A stretch of 64,000 nt of DNA, from the NCBI RefSeq assembly GCF_012396235.1, contig NZ_JAAXPA010000038.1, positions 1 to 64,000 on the forward strand. The letters run 5' to 3'. This DNA comes from Rhodococcus opacus (GTDB lineage: Bacteria > Actinomycetota > Actinomycetes > Mycobacteriales > Mycobacteriaceae). The position numbers were made by a program, and so were the translations under genes. A model generated the notes under the pieces. It did no database searches. It saw only the letters and a list, made by a program, of their open reading frames with translations, and was not told the origin of the DNA. Of the stretch, positions 16,795-24,121 are shown piece by piece (the first letter of the stretch is position 1; each line of letters starts with the position of its first letter).

Positions 16795-17961
16795 TCACCC
16801 CAGCATCCGGTCGGCGACCGCGGCCTGGCGTGCGGCGATGCGTTCGGCGAAGTCCTCGGGCGAGATCTTGTTGGAGTCGTGGAACGGCAGCGTCCGATGG
16901 ATCTCGTCGAACTTCACGACCTCGATGCGGGGACCGTCGCCCGGGGTCAGTTCGCGGGAGACGCGCTGCCAGCGGAACTGCAGGTAGCCGCGGAGGTGCC
17001 CGATGGTGGCGATCCAGTTGGCGACGCCCGGATTGCGCTCGCTGACGACGAGCCGGATGTGGTCGTCGGGATCCACCTGCGACTGGGCGACGTTCAGCGA
17101 GGTCTGGTGGTTGACGTAGTCGAGGGAGATGTACCACATGCTGCCCAGCTGAAAACCCTGGTAGGGCACGTCGGCTTTCGGGACGGTGATGACGATGGCC
17201 TCGTCCTCGGCGAGTTCGTAATGCCCGACGGACGAGTACTGCGTGGCGAGGCCGCCCGGCGTCAGCCGCGGTTCGGTCATCGTGTTCACCGGCAGGTTCA
17301 GATAGAACCACTCCGGGAACTGCAGCCACGTCTTCACCCGGGAGACCAGGGCTGTGCCCGCGCGGGCGTACCGCTTCTCGACGGCTTCCCGCGTGAGCGG
17401 ACCCGGAGCCGTACCCGTCGTATCCGCCCTGGCGATGCGGATGGTGCCGCGCTGCTGACTCCAGTCGCTGTACACCTCCCGGACCACCAGCTGCGACGAA
17501 CCCGGCGCGAGGGTGAAGTAGTTGCGACTGCCGGCGCTCTCGCCGGGCCCGAACCGCACCTCGAACGAACCGTCGGGGGCGATGTCGATCTCCCGGTCGT
17601 CGAACGCGGTGACGCTGCCGGGAACGTGTGCGGCCGTGTAGTTTCCGCTCAGCACCTGGAAGCTCAGGTCCGCCGTGGTGCCGCGCCGCCCGGTCACCAC
17701 GTATTCGACGTCGTCGTTGATCCGCGCGCCGAAGTACAGGGTGTCGGGGTTGTCGAGGCCCATCTTCATGTGCGGGCCGGTGCCCGAGATGAACGTCGGG
17801 TGCGACCGTTCGGTGGCCCAGGCGGCGTGCGTCGTGGCGAGAATGCCGCCGGCGAGGTACTGGTAGCCCTCCAGCAGATCCTGTTCGGTGCGGATGTGGG
17901 GGGCGCTCTCGATCAGTTTCTCGGCCTCGGCCATGGCGTCGGCGAATGGGTCGGTCAGCAC
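16795..17961 (-). CDS. DUF1214 domain protein
   Basis: A 388-residue protein of the DUF1214 family, with no signal peptide or membrane segment seen. Recognisable stretches are MKMGLDNPDTLYFGARIND, GNYTAAHVPGSVTAFDDRE and, in the C-terminal half, LPVNTMTEPRLTPGG and GSMWYISLDYVNHQTSLN. The family is common in mycobacteria and rhodococci, often in lipid or steroid gene groups, but its biochemical role is not established. It is the first gene of the operon driven by the KstR-box promoter at 18025-18054. Confidence 0.8.
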   Translation of the reverse strand: MLTDPFADAMAEAEKLIESAPHIRTEQDLLEGYQYLAGGILATTHAAWATERSHPTFISGTGPHMKMGLDNPDTLYFGARINDDVEYVVTGRRGTTADLSFQVLSGNYTAAHVPGSVTAFDDREIDIAPDGSFEVRFGPGESAGSRNYFTLAPGSSQLVVREVYSDWSQQRGTIRIARADTTGTAPGPLTREAVEKRYARAGTALVSRVKTWLQFPEWFYLNLPVNTMTEPRLTPGGLATQYSSVGHYELAEDEAIVITVPKADVPYQGFQLGSMWYISLDYVNHQTSLNVAQSQVDPDDHIRLVVSERNPGVANWIATIGHLRGYLQFRWQRVSRELTPGDGPRIEVVKFDEIHRTLPFHDSNKISPEDFAERIAARQAAVADRMLG

Positions 17962-17983
17962 ACCGTGCTCCTCACGAGGGGGT

Positions 17984-17999
17984 GGTACAAATATGTACC
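17984..17999. promoter_or_regulatory. Palindromic operator A (GGTACA-N4-TGTACC)
   Basis: GGTACAAATATGTACC, perfect 6-bp arms around AATA, 22 bases upstream of the DUF1214 start and 25 bases downstream of the -10 of its promoter. An almost identical palindrome, GGTCCAAATATGGACC, lies at the matching place in front of cysD. The IclR protein encoded next door is the obvious candidate to bind both. Confidence 0.7.
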
Positions 18000-18024
18000 T
18001 GCGTGGTAGAACATTGATGAACCG

Positions 18025-18054
18025 ACAATAGAACGTGTTCTAAGGAGTGGTCAA
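18025..18054 (-). promoter_or_regulatory. Promoter of the DUF1214-SDR-sulfotransferase operon with KstR-type box
   Basis: On the leftward strand: -35 TTGACC (18054-18049), 18-bp spacer, -10 TATTGT (18030-18025). The 14-bp perfect palindrome TAGAACGTGTTCTA (18029-18042) sits over the spacer and -10 and fits the KstR consensus TNNAACNNGTTNNA of the actinobacterial cholesterol regulator. The -35 overlaps the IclR start codon. A partial half-site TAGAACA lies at 18007-18013. Confidence 0.7.
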
Positions 18055-18977
18055 TGGGACACGAGGACGAGACGCCCGACAGGGCGCAGGGCCGACGGTC
18101 GCCGCCCACCGAGCGTGTGGTGCAGGTGCTCGACTTCCTGGTGGCGCGCAAGGGGCACCGCTTCGGTCTGTCGGAGCTGGCCCGGCAACTCGACATCAGC
18201 AAGCCCACCTGCCTGGGGATCCTCACCGAACTGGCCCGCGGCGGCTATCTCGTCCGGGATCCCGCCACGAAGACGTACGGCCTCGGGCCCGCCCTCATCG
18301 CGGCCGGCCGCGCGGCGCAGCAAGGATTCGCGGCCGGGCCGGTGGCGCGCACGCATCTCGCCGTGCTCAGTGAGGAGTTCCGGACCACGTGCACGGCGTC
18401 GGCGGTGGTCGGCGACCGCATCGCCGTCCTGGAGCTGACGAGTCCGCCCGGTGTGCGGGCGGCCGCCAAGGTGGGGGAGATGTACCCGTTCGCGCCGCCC
18501 GTCGGCCTGATGTACGTGCTGTGGGACGGCGACGACGCGCTGCAGTCGTGGTTGCGGCGGGAGCCGACCCTGCCGGTGCGCCTCGACCGCGACCGGTTGC
18601 GCACCGTGGTGGACGAGTGCTCCCGCACCGGGTATCTCGTGGAGACGCTCACTCCGGTCGGCCAGCGCCTGCACACGCTCATGGCCGGGGTCGCCGCGCA
18701 CGACCTGCCGCCGGAGTTGCGCGACGTGCTCGGTGAGATGGTGTCCAGCCTCGGGGAGCGGGTGTACCTGGACGCCGAACACGCGGACCCCGCCGCGCCG
18801 CATCCCGTCAGCCTCATCGCCGCGCCGACGTACGACGCCGAGGGGCATCAGGCCATGGTCCTGACGCTCTATGTGGGCACCGAACTCGCGCCGTCCGACA
18901 TCGCGCGGCGGGGCAAGGCTCTCGCCGCGGCCGCGGACGCGATCACGGTGGAGGTGGGCGGCCGCCGGCCACGGTGA
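18054..18977 (+). CDS. IclR family transcriptional regulator
   Basis: A 307-residue IclR protein. The N-terminal winged helix is TERVVQVLDFLVARKGHRFG followed by LSELARQLDISKPTCLGIL; the rest is the effector-binding domain, ending YDAEGHQAMVLTLYVGTEL. Start at ATG 18054 with TAAGGAGTGG just upstream. It stands between the leftward sulfotransferase operon and the rightward cysD operon. The two near-identical palindromes at 17984 and 19046 flank it and are its probable sites. The effector is unknown; a CoA thioester or steroid-like acid would fit the surroundings but is a guess. Confidence 0.9.
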   Translation: MGHEDETPDRAQGRRSPPTERVVQVLDFLVARKGHRFGLSELARQLDISKPTCLGILTELARGGYLVRDPATKTYGLGPALIAAGRAAQQGFAAGPVARTHLAVLSEEFRTTCTASAVVGDRIAVLELTSPPGVRAAAKVGEMYPFAPPVGLMYVLWDGDDALQSWLRREPTLPVRLDRDRLRTVVDECSRTGYLVETLTPVGQRLHTLMAGVAAHDLPPELRDVLGEMVSSLGERVYLDAEHADPAAPHPVSLIAAPTYDAEGHQAMVLTLYVGTELAPSDIARRGKALAAAADAITVEVGGRRPR

Positions 18978-18987
18978 CGAACGGGCA

Positions 18988-19017
18988 TTGACCGCAATCT
19001 GAAACACGTTCTATTCT
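18988..19017 (+). promoter_or_regulatory. Promoter of the cysD operon with KstR-type box
   Basis: -35 TTGACC at 18988-18993, 18-bp spacer, -10 TATTCT at 19012-19017. The box TGAAACACGTTCTA at 19000-19013 fits TNNAACNNGTTNNA and matches the 18029 palindrome at 12 of 14 places. The whole element is a near copy of the leftward promoter at 18025-18054. Confidence 0.68.
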
Positions 19018-19043
19018 CGGAGGTGCAATCATTTTCGACCGAG

Positions 19044-19063
19044 CTGGTCCAAATATGGACCAG
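19044..19063. promoter_or_regulatory. Palindromic operator B (CTGGTCCA-N4-TGGACCAG)
   Basis: Perfect 8-bp arms around AATA. The inner 16 bases differ from operator A at 17984 by one symmetric pair. It lies 34 bases upstream of the cysD start and 28 bases past the -10 by its inner core, so binding would block the elongating polymerase. Confidence 0.72.
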
Positions 19064-19097
19064 TTGCCGGTAAGGCACTCGCGACGAGGAGTCGCCC

Positions 19098-20015
19098 ATG
19101 ACCGCACCGCCCGTGTACGAGTTGTCCCACCTCGGCGCACTCGAAGCCGAAGCCGTGCACATCTTCCGAGAAGTGGCCGCCACGTTCGAGCGTCCGGTTC
19201 TGCTGTTCTCCGGCGGCAAGGACTCGGTGGTCATGCTCCACGTGGCCGCCAAGGCGTTCTGGCCCGCACCCCTCCCGTTCGCCGTCATGCACGTCGACAC
19301 CGGCCACAACTTCGACGAGGTCATCGAGTTCCGCGACCGGACCGTCGACCGCCTCGACCTGCGGATGGTGGTGTCCAGCGTGCAGGACGACATCGACGCA
19401 GGCCGCGTCAGCGAGGAGACGGGTCCGCGGGCCAGCCGCAACCGGCTCCAGACCGCGGCGCTGCTGCGCGGGATCCGAGACAACGGTTTCGACGCCATCT
19501 TCGGCGGCGCCCGCCGCGACGAGGAGAAGGCCCGCGCGAAGGAGCGGGTGTTCAGCTTCCGCGACGAGTTCGGGCAGTGGGATCCGCGGGCGCAACGCCC
19601 GGAGCTGTGGAGCCTCTACAACGGCAGGCACCGCAAGGGGGAGCACATCCGGGTGTTCCCGCTGTCCAACTGGACCGAACTCGACATCTGGCAGTACATC
19701 AGCGAGGAGAAGATCGAACTGCCGCCCCTGTACTACGCGCACCGCAGGGAGGTTGTGCCCCGCGACGGAATGCTGTTGGCGCACACCCGGTTCCTGACCC
19801 TGCTCCCCGGAGACGAGCCGTACGAGGCCCTCGTCCGATTCCGGACCGTCGGCGACGCCACGTGCACGGGCTGCGTCGAGTCGTCGGCAACCACCGCCGA
19901 GGCCGTGGTCACCGAGGTCGCCGCGAGCAGGCTGACCGAGCGCGGCGCTACCCGGGCCGACGACCGGATCTCCGAGGCCGGCATGGAAGACCGCAAGAAG
20001 GAAGGGTACTTCTGA
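19098..20015 (+). CDS. cysD: Sulfate adenylyltransferase, small subunit
   Basis: A 305-residue CysD, the catalytic PP-loop ATPase subunit of ATP sulfurylase that makes APS from ATP and sulfate. The PP-loop is FSGGKDSVVML (S38-G-G-K-D-S43). Other family marks are MHVDTGHNFDEVIEFRD, FGGARRDEEKARAKERVFS and the ending MEDRKKEGYF. It is the first gene of the rightward operon, and its stop overlaps the cysNC start by one base (TGATG). Linked to a sulfotransferase rather than to APS reductase genes, it probably supplies PAPS for sulfation, not cysteine synthesis. Confidence 0.95.
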   Translation: MTAPPVYELSHLGALEAEAVHIFREVAATFERPVLLFSGGKDSVVMLHVAAKAFWPAPLPFAVMHVDTGHNFDEVIEFRDRTVDRLDLRMVVSSVQDDIDAGRVSEETGPRASRNRLQTAALLRGIRDNGFDAIFGGARRDEEKARAKERVFSFRDEFGQWDPRAQRPELWSLYNGRHRKGEHIRVFPLSNWTELDIWQYISEEKIELPPLYYAHRREVVPRDGMLLAHTRFLTLLPGDEPYEALVRFRTVGDATCTGCVESSATTAEAVVTEVAASRLTERGATRADDRISEAGMEDRKKEGYF

Positions 20016-21865
20016 TGCCGCAGCTACTCCGGGTCGCGACCGCGGGCAGCGTCGACGACGGCAAGTCCACCCTGATCGGCCGACTGCTGTACGACTCGAA
20101 GGCGATCTTCGAGGATCAGCTCGAGGCGGTCGAACGCACCAGCCGCGAACGGGGCGACGAGCACGCCGACCTGGCGCTGCTCACCGACGGTCTGCGCGCC
20201 GAACGCGAGCAGGGCATCACCATCGATGTCGCGCACCGCTACTTCGCCACACCGCACCGCAAGTTCATCATCGCGGACACGCCGGGACACGAGCAGTACA
20301 CCCGGAACATGGTGACCGGCGCGTCGACCGCCGACCTGGCACTGATTCTCGTCGACGCCCGCAAGGGGATCCTCGAGCAGACGCGCCGCCACGCGTTCAT
20401 CGCCAGCCTCCTCGGAATTCCGCACCTGGTTCTGTGCGTCAACAAGATGGATCTCGTCGGGTGGTCCGAGGACCGGTTCGAGGAGATCAAGGAGGAGTTC
20501 CGGCAGTTCGCGATCAAACTCGAGGTCCACGACCTCACGTTCATCCCGGTGTCGGCACTGCGCGGCGACAACATCGCGCAACGCACCGTCAACATGCCCT
20601 GGTACGAGGGAGGGTCGCTGCTGCACTACCTCGAGCAGGTGCACGTGGCCTCCGACCGCAACCTCATCGACGCGCGGTTCCCGGTGCAGTACGTGGTCCG
20701 GCCGCAGCGCCGGACCGATTCCGCGCTGCACGATTTCCGCGGGTACGCAGGCACGGTCGCCAGCGGCGTGTTCAAGCCGGGCGACGAGGTGGTGGCACTG
20801 CCGTCCGGATTCACCTCCACCGTCAGCGCCATCTGGGGTCCCGGCGGAACCCGTCTCGACGAGGCGTTCGCACCGTCGGCGGTGTGCGTGCAGCTCGCCG
20901 ACCAACTGGACGTGAGCCGCGGAGATGTGCTGTGCCGCCCCAACAACCGTCCGCTCGTCGGGCAGGAACTCGACGCGATGGTCTGCTGGTTCAGCGAACA
21001 GTCCTCGCTGACACCGGATGCGCGGTACACGCTGCTGCACACCACCCGCGCCACCAGGGCGTCCGTCGCGCGGCTCGACTACCGCCTCGACGTGAACACC
21101 CTGCACCGCGACGAGTCCGCACAGTCGCTCTCGCTCAACGAGATCGGCCGTATCCAGTTGAGGACGTCGCAGCCGCTGATGTTCGACCCGTACCGCCGCA
21201 ACCACGTGACGGGCAGTTTCATCCTCGTCGACGAGTCCACCCACAACACCGTCGCCGCCGGCATGATCACCGGGCCGACACTGTCGCGATCCAAGGTGGT
21301 GTGGCACGCCGCGGCCGTCTCGCGGGACGAGCGGGCGACACGGGGTCGCACGGTGTGGCTGACCGGACTGTCGGCGTCGGGAAAGTCGACGGTCGCGGTG
21401 GAACTCGAGCGGCGCCTGGTCGCGGCCGGGGTGCCCGCCTACCGGCTGGACGGCGACAACCTGCGTCACGGTCTCAACGCCGACCTCGGTTTCAGTGCGG
21501 AGGACCGCGCCGAGAACGTGCGCCGCGTCGGCGCCGTGGCGCAACTGCTCGCCGACTCCGGGGTGGTCGCGATCGCGTCGCTGATCAGCCCGTACCGCGC
21601 CGACCGGGACCGCGTCCGGGAGCAGCACCGGGCCGCCGGGCTCGACTTCGTCGAGGTGTTCGTCGACACGCCGGTGGAACAGTGCGAAGCGCGGGACCCC
21701 AAGGGCATGTACGCGAAAGCCCGCGCGGGGGAGATCACCGGATTCACCGGGGTCGACGACCCGTACGAGGCCCCGGAGAACGCCGAACTCGTCCTCCGGC
21801 CCGGAGACGGCACGCCGACCGAACAAGCCGAGAGAATTATGGAATTGTTGAGACGTGATCACTGA
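20015..21865 (+). CDS. cysNC: Bifunctional ATP sulfurylase large subunit / APS kinase
   Basis: A 616-residue fusion. Residues 1 to about 430 are CysN, an EF-Tu-like GTPase: G1 AGSVDDGKSTL (10-20), G3 DTPGHEQYTRNM, G4 NKMD. Residues from about 445 are CysC, APS kinase, with P-loop GLSASGKST (around 450), RLDGDNLRHGLN, the lid region VFVDTPVEQCEARDPKG and the ending of the family. Together with CysD it turns sulfate, ATP and GTP into PAPS, the sulfotransferase donor. The start ATG is at the overlap with cysD; the 3' end overlaps the next gene by 11 bases. Confidence 0.95.
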   Translation: MPQLLRVATAGSVDDGKSTLIGRLLYDSKAIFEDQLEAVERTSRERGDEHADLALLTDGLRAEREQGITIDVAHRYFATPHRKFIIADTPGHEQYTRNMVTGASTADLALILVDARKGILEQTRRHAFIASLLGIPHLVLCVNKMDLVGWSEDRFEEIKEEFRQFAIKLEVHDLTFIPVSALRGDNIAQRTVNMPWYEGGSLLHYLEQVHVASDRNLIDARFPVQYVVRPQRRTDSALHDFRGYAGTVASGVFKPGDEVVALPSGFTSTVSAIWGPGGTRLDEAFAPSAVCVQLADQLDVSRGDVLCRPNNRPLVGQELDAMVCWFSEQSSLTPDARYTLLHTTRATRASVARLDYRLDVNTLHRDESAQSLSLNEIGRIQLRTSQPLMFDPYRRNHVTGSFILVDESTHNTVAAGMITGPTLSRSKVVWHAAAVSRDERATRGRTVWLTGLSASGKSTVAVELERRLVAAGVPAYRLDGDNLRHGLNADLGFSAEDRAENVRRVGAVAQLLADSGVVAIASLISPYRADRDRVREQHRAAGLDFVEVFVDTPVEQCEARDPKGMYAKARAGEITGFTGVDDPYEAPENAELVLRPGDGTPTEQAERIMELLRRDH

Positions 21866-22985
21866 CGCACGACTCGCGGCCGACATCGCCTCCGGTGCCG
21901 GTGCCCTGCTGCTGGACATCCGCACCGCGGGACTCGGATCGGCGGACGGACGGGAACTGGGCAGGCGGGGCGACGTCGCCGCCGACGCGTTCATTCTCGG
22001 CAAGCTCTCCGCGGAGCGACCCGGCGACGCGATCCTGTCCGAGGAGTCGGCCGACGACCGGTCGCGGCTGGAGAGTTCGCGGGTGTGGATCATCGACCCG
22101 CTCGACGGTTCCAAGGAGTACGGACTGCCCGGGCACTCGGACTGGGCCGTGCACGTCGCGCTGTGGGAACGCGGTCGGGGCATCACGGCGGCAGCGGTCG
22201 CGCAACCGGCGCTGGGCGCCGTGTATGCCAGTGACGACGACAGCCATGCGGTGCATACCGAACAACTCCCGGCACGACCACGGATCGTCGTATCCGCCAG
22301 CAGGCCGCCTGCCTTCGTCGACGCCGTCGCGACGGAGATCGGCGCCGAGGTCACCACCATGGGTTCGGCCGGAGCGAAGGCGATGGCGGTGCTCCGCGGA
22401 GACGTGGACGCCTACATCCACTCGGGCGGTCAGTGGGAATGGGACTCGGCCGCACCCGTCGGCGTCGCCGAGGCTGCGGGCCTGCACTGCTCGCGGATCG
22501 ACGGAACCCCGTTGGACTACAACGAATCCCACCCGTACCTGCCGGACCTCCTGATCTGCCGGCCGGAGCTGGCTCGGCCGCTGCTCGCCGCGATCGCGAC
22601 ACACGCCACCGACACGGCCGACAGCGGCCGGGTCGCGATGGCCAGGGCCTACATCGATGCACTGGTCAGCCACGACGCCACCAAGGTGCGTCTCGCGGAC
22701 AACGCCTGGCGGGTGGAGAACGGGCAGCACACGGGCGAATCGGGGGCGTTCATCCGGGACGAACTCGAAAACGGCCTGCAGTATCAGGCCATCCAGGCCG
22801 TGCGCGAACTCTCCTTCCACGAGTGGGGCGACAACGTGGTGGCCCGGTTCGTGCTCGACCTCGGGGCCACGCCCACCGAGGTGACGTCCGTCCGGATCAC
22901 GGAACATTTCGACATCCCGGCCGGGGCGATCCAGTCCGTCATGGCCATCATCGAACCGTCCGCGATCGAAAGGGAGAACCGATGA
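21855..22985 (+). CDS. CysQ-type 3'(2'),5'-bisphosphate nucleotidase with extra C-terminal domain
   Basis: A 376-residue fusion. Residues 1-245 are an inositol-monophosphatase-fold CysQ, with metal-binding SEES (62-65), VWIIDPLDGSKEY (77-89) and QWEWDSAAP (193-201). It removes the 3' phosphate of PAP left by sulfotransferases, or of PAPS. Residues about 255-370 form an added domain, from SGRVAMARAYIDALVSHDA through VARFVLDLG to FDIPAGAIQSVMAII. Its helix-then-sheet pattern looks NTF2-like; this is a guess. Ordinary CysQ proteins end near 250-270 residues. GTG start inside the cysNC end; ATGA overlap with the next gene. Confidence 0.85.
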   Translation: MITDARLAADIASGAGALLLDIRTAGLGSADGRELGRRGDVAADAFILGKLSAERPGDAILSEESADDRSRLESSRVWIIDPLDGSKEYGLPGHSDWAVHVALWERGRGITAAAVAQPALGAVYASDDDSHAVHTEQLPARPRIVVSASRPPAFVDAVATEIGAEVTTMGSAGAKAMAVLRGDVDAYIHSGGQWEWDSAAPVGVAEAAGLHCSRIDGTPLDYNESHPYLPDLLICRPELARPLLAAIATHATDTADSGRVAMARAYIDALVSHDATKVRLADNAWRVENGQHTGESGAFIRDELENGLQYQAIQAVRELSFHEWGDNVVARFVLDLGATPTEVTSVRITEHFDIPAGAIQSVMAIIEPSAIERENR

Positions 22986-23383
22986 CCCCGGATCAACTGG
23001 TCACCCAATTCTGTGCCGAGTGGATCGAGCCCGATCCGGCGAAGATCGCGGACTATTTCGCGGAAGACGCGGTCTACCACAACATTCCGATGGAACCCGT
23101 CATCGGGCGTGACGCGATCCGCGAGTTCGTCGCCGGCTTCATCGCGGCCTTCGGCGGCATCGACTTCCGGGTGCACCGGCAGGTCACCGACGGCGGGCAG
23201 AGCCCCAACGCCGAGGAATCGAGCGGCGTGGTGATGAACGAGCGGATCGACGTGTTCACGCTGAACGGCAACGTCGTCGAACTGCCCGTCGTCGGCGTCT
23301 TCGAGATCACCGACGGCAAGATCACCACCTGGCGCGACTACTTCGACATGGCACCGATCCAGGCTGCTGCCGGCGGTGGATAG
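22982..23383 (+). CDS. Limonene-1,2-epoxide hydrolase-like protein
   Basis: A 133-residue SnoaL/LEH-fold protein. Set against the Rhodococcus limonene-1,2-epoxide hydrolase, all five active-site residues are kept: Y32 and N34 in VYHNIPM, R88 and D90 in NERIDVF, and D119 in TTWRDYFD. It should therefore be a real hydrolase that opens an epoxide to a diol, or a close relative acting on a steroid or terpenoid ring. It overlaps the previous gene by four bases, so it belongs to the cysD operon. The substrate is unknown. Confidence 0.83.
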   Translation: MTPDQLVTQFCAEWIEPDPAKIADYFAEDAVYHNIPMEPVIGRDAIREFVAGFIAAFGGIDFRVHRQVTDGGQSPNAEESSGVVMNERIDVFTLNGNVVELPVVGVFEITDGKITTWRDYFDMAPIQAAAGGG

Positions 23384-23390
23384 CGGCCCG

Positions 23391-24041
23391 ATGATCGCCG
23401 TCCCGGCCGGGCAGGTCACGCTGTCGGATCGCCGAACCACCCGCAGTTGGAGCGTGGAGCTGGGTGCCTTCGAGATCGCCGTCCATCCTGTGACGCAGGG
23501 GGAGTACGCCGCGATCACCGGCGAGTGGCCGGGCACGACGCGGGGAACGCGGCTGCCGGTCGACGGAGTGTCGTGGCGGGACGCGATCCTGTTCTGCAAT
23601 GCCCTGTCGGAGCGTGCCGGGCTCGCCGCTGCCTATCGCGTGACCGGTGACGACGTCGTGTGGGACACCGTGGCCGACGGGTACCGGCTTCCGGCCGAGG
23701 CCGAATGGGAACGCGCCTGCCGGGCGGGCACCACGGGTCCGCGGTACGGCCCGCTCGACGCGATCGCGTGGTACCGCGGCAACTCCGACGGCCGGTCGCG
23801 GGAGGTGGGCGGCAAGCAGCCGAACGCATGGGGCCTGCGCGACACCCTGGGCAATGTGTGGGAGTGGTGCTGGGATCTGTACGACCCCGAGGTGTACGGC
23901 CCGTACCGGGTCCTGCGCGGCGGTGGGTGGTTCGACGAGCACTGGAGTTGCCGAGCCTCCGTGCGGAGGCGCAGTCACCCGACCTACCGCATCGACGACG
24001 TCGGATTCCGTCTCGCTCGGGGTGCATTAACCTCTGACTAA
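23391..24041 (+). CDS. FGE-sulfatase-fold protein lacking the catalytic cysteine pair
   Basis: A 216-residue protein with the fold of formylglycine-generating enzyme (SUMF1/DUF323): MIAVPAGQVTLSD at the start, HPVTQGEYAAITG, YRLPAEAEWERACRAG, NAWGLRDTLGNVWEWCWD and RGGGWFDEHWSCRASVRRRS, then GFRLARG. True FGE has two cysteines in the RGGS..C....C segment. Here the first is aspartate and only the second remains, so formylglycine formation is unlikely. Perhaps an oxygenase or a non-enzymatic relative. A GTG at 23376 overlapping the previous gene is an alternative start. It is the last gene of the cysD operon, and no sulfatase gene is in the window. Confidence 0.75.
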   Translation: MIAVPAGQVTLSDRRTTRSWSVELGAFEIAVHPVTQGEYAAITGEWPGTTRGTRLPVDGVSWRDAILFCNALSERAGLAAAYRVTGDDVVWDTVADGYRLPAEAEWERACRAGTTGPRYGPLDAIAWYRGNSDGRSREVGGKQPNAWGLRDTLGNVWEWCWDLYDPEVYGPYRVLRGGGWFDEHWSCRASVRRRSHPTYRIDDVGFRLARGALTSD

Positions 24042-24044
24042 ATG

Positions 24045-24074
24045 TTGACGTCAGGTTCAAGTTAGTTCTACGCT
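24045..24074 (+). promoter_or_regulatory. Promoter of the lactonase-TetR operon with shared 16-bp motif
   Basis: -35 TTGACG at 24045-24050, 18-bp spacer, -10 TACGCT at 24069-24074. The 16-bp motif TTGACGTCAGGTTCAA (24045-24060, a TTGA-N8-TCAA repeat) begins at the -35. Copies occur at 32244 (13 of 16 the same) and, inverted, at 26507. Confidence 0.55.
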
Positions 24075-24121
24075 GAGCTCGGGAGTATGACGACGGTCAC
24101 ACCCGGAGAGGGCGAGTCTGC

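Noticed and set aside
19098-21865. Ordinary assimilatory cysDN operon
   Set aside because: The large subunit is fused to APS kinase, and the operon goes with a sulfotransferase and PAP phosphatase. No APS reductase, sulfite reductase or sulfate transporter is near.
20024-22360. A 778-codon open frame on the leftward strand
   Set aside because: It is antisense to cysNC and cysQ, which carry full family motifs. Long antisense frames are expected in GC-rich coding DNA. Its product is rich in Arg, Val and Gly and shows no motif.
23391-24041. Sulfatase-activating formylglycine-generating enzyme
   Set aside because: The first catalytic cysteine is missing and no sulfatase gene is in the window, so this specific function was not assigned.
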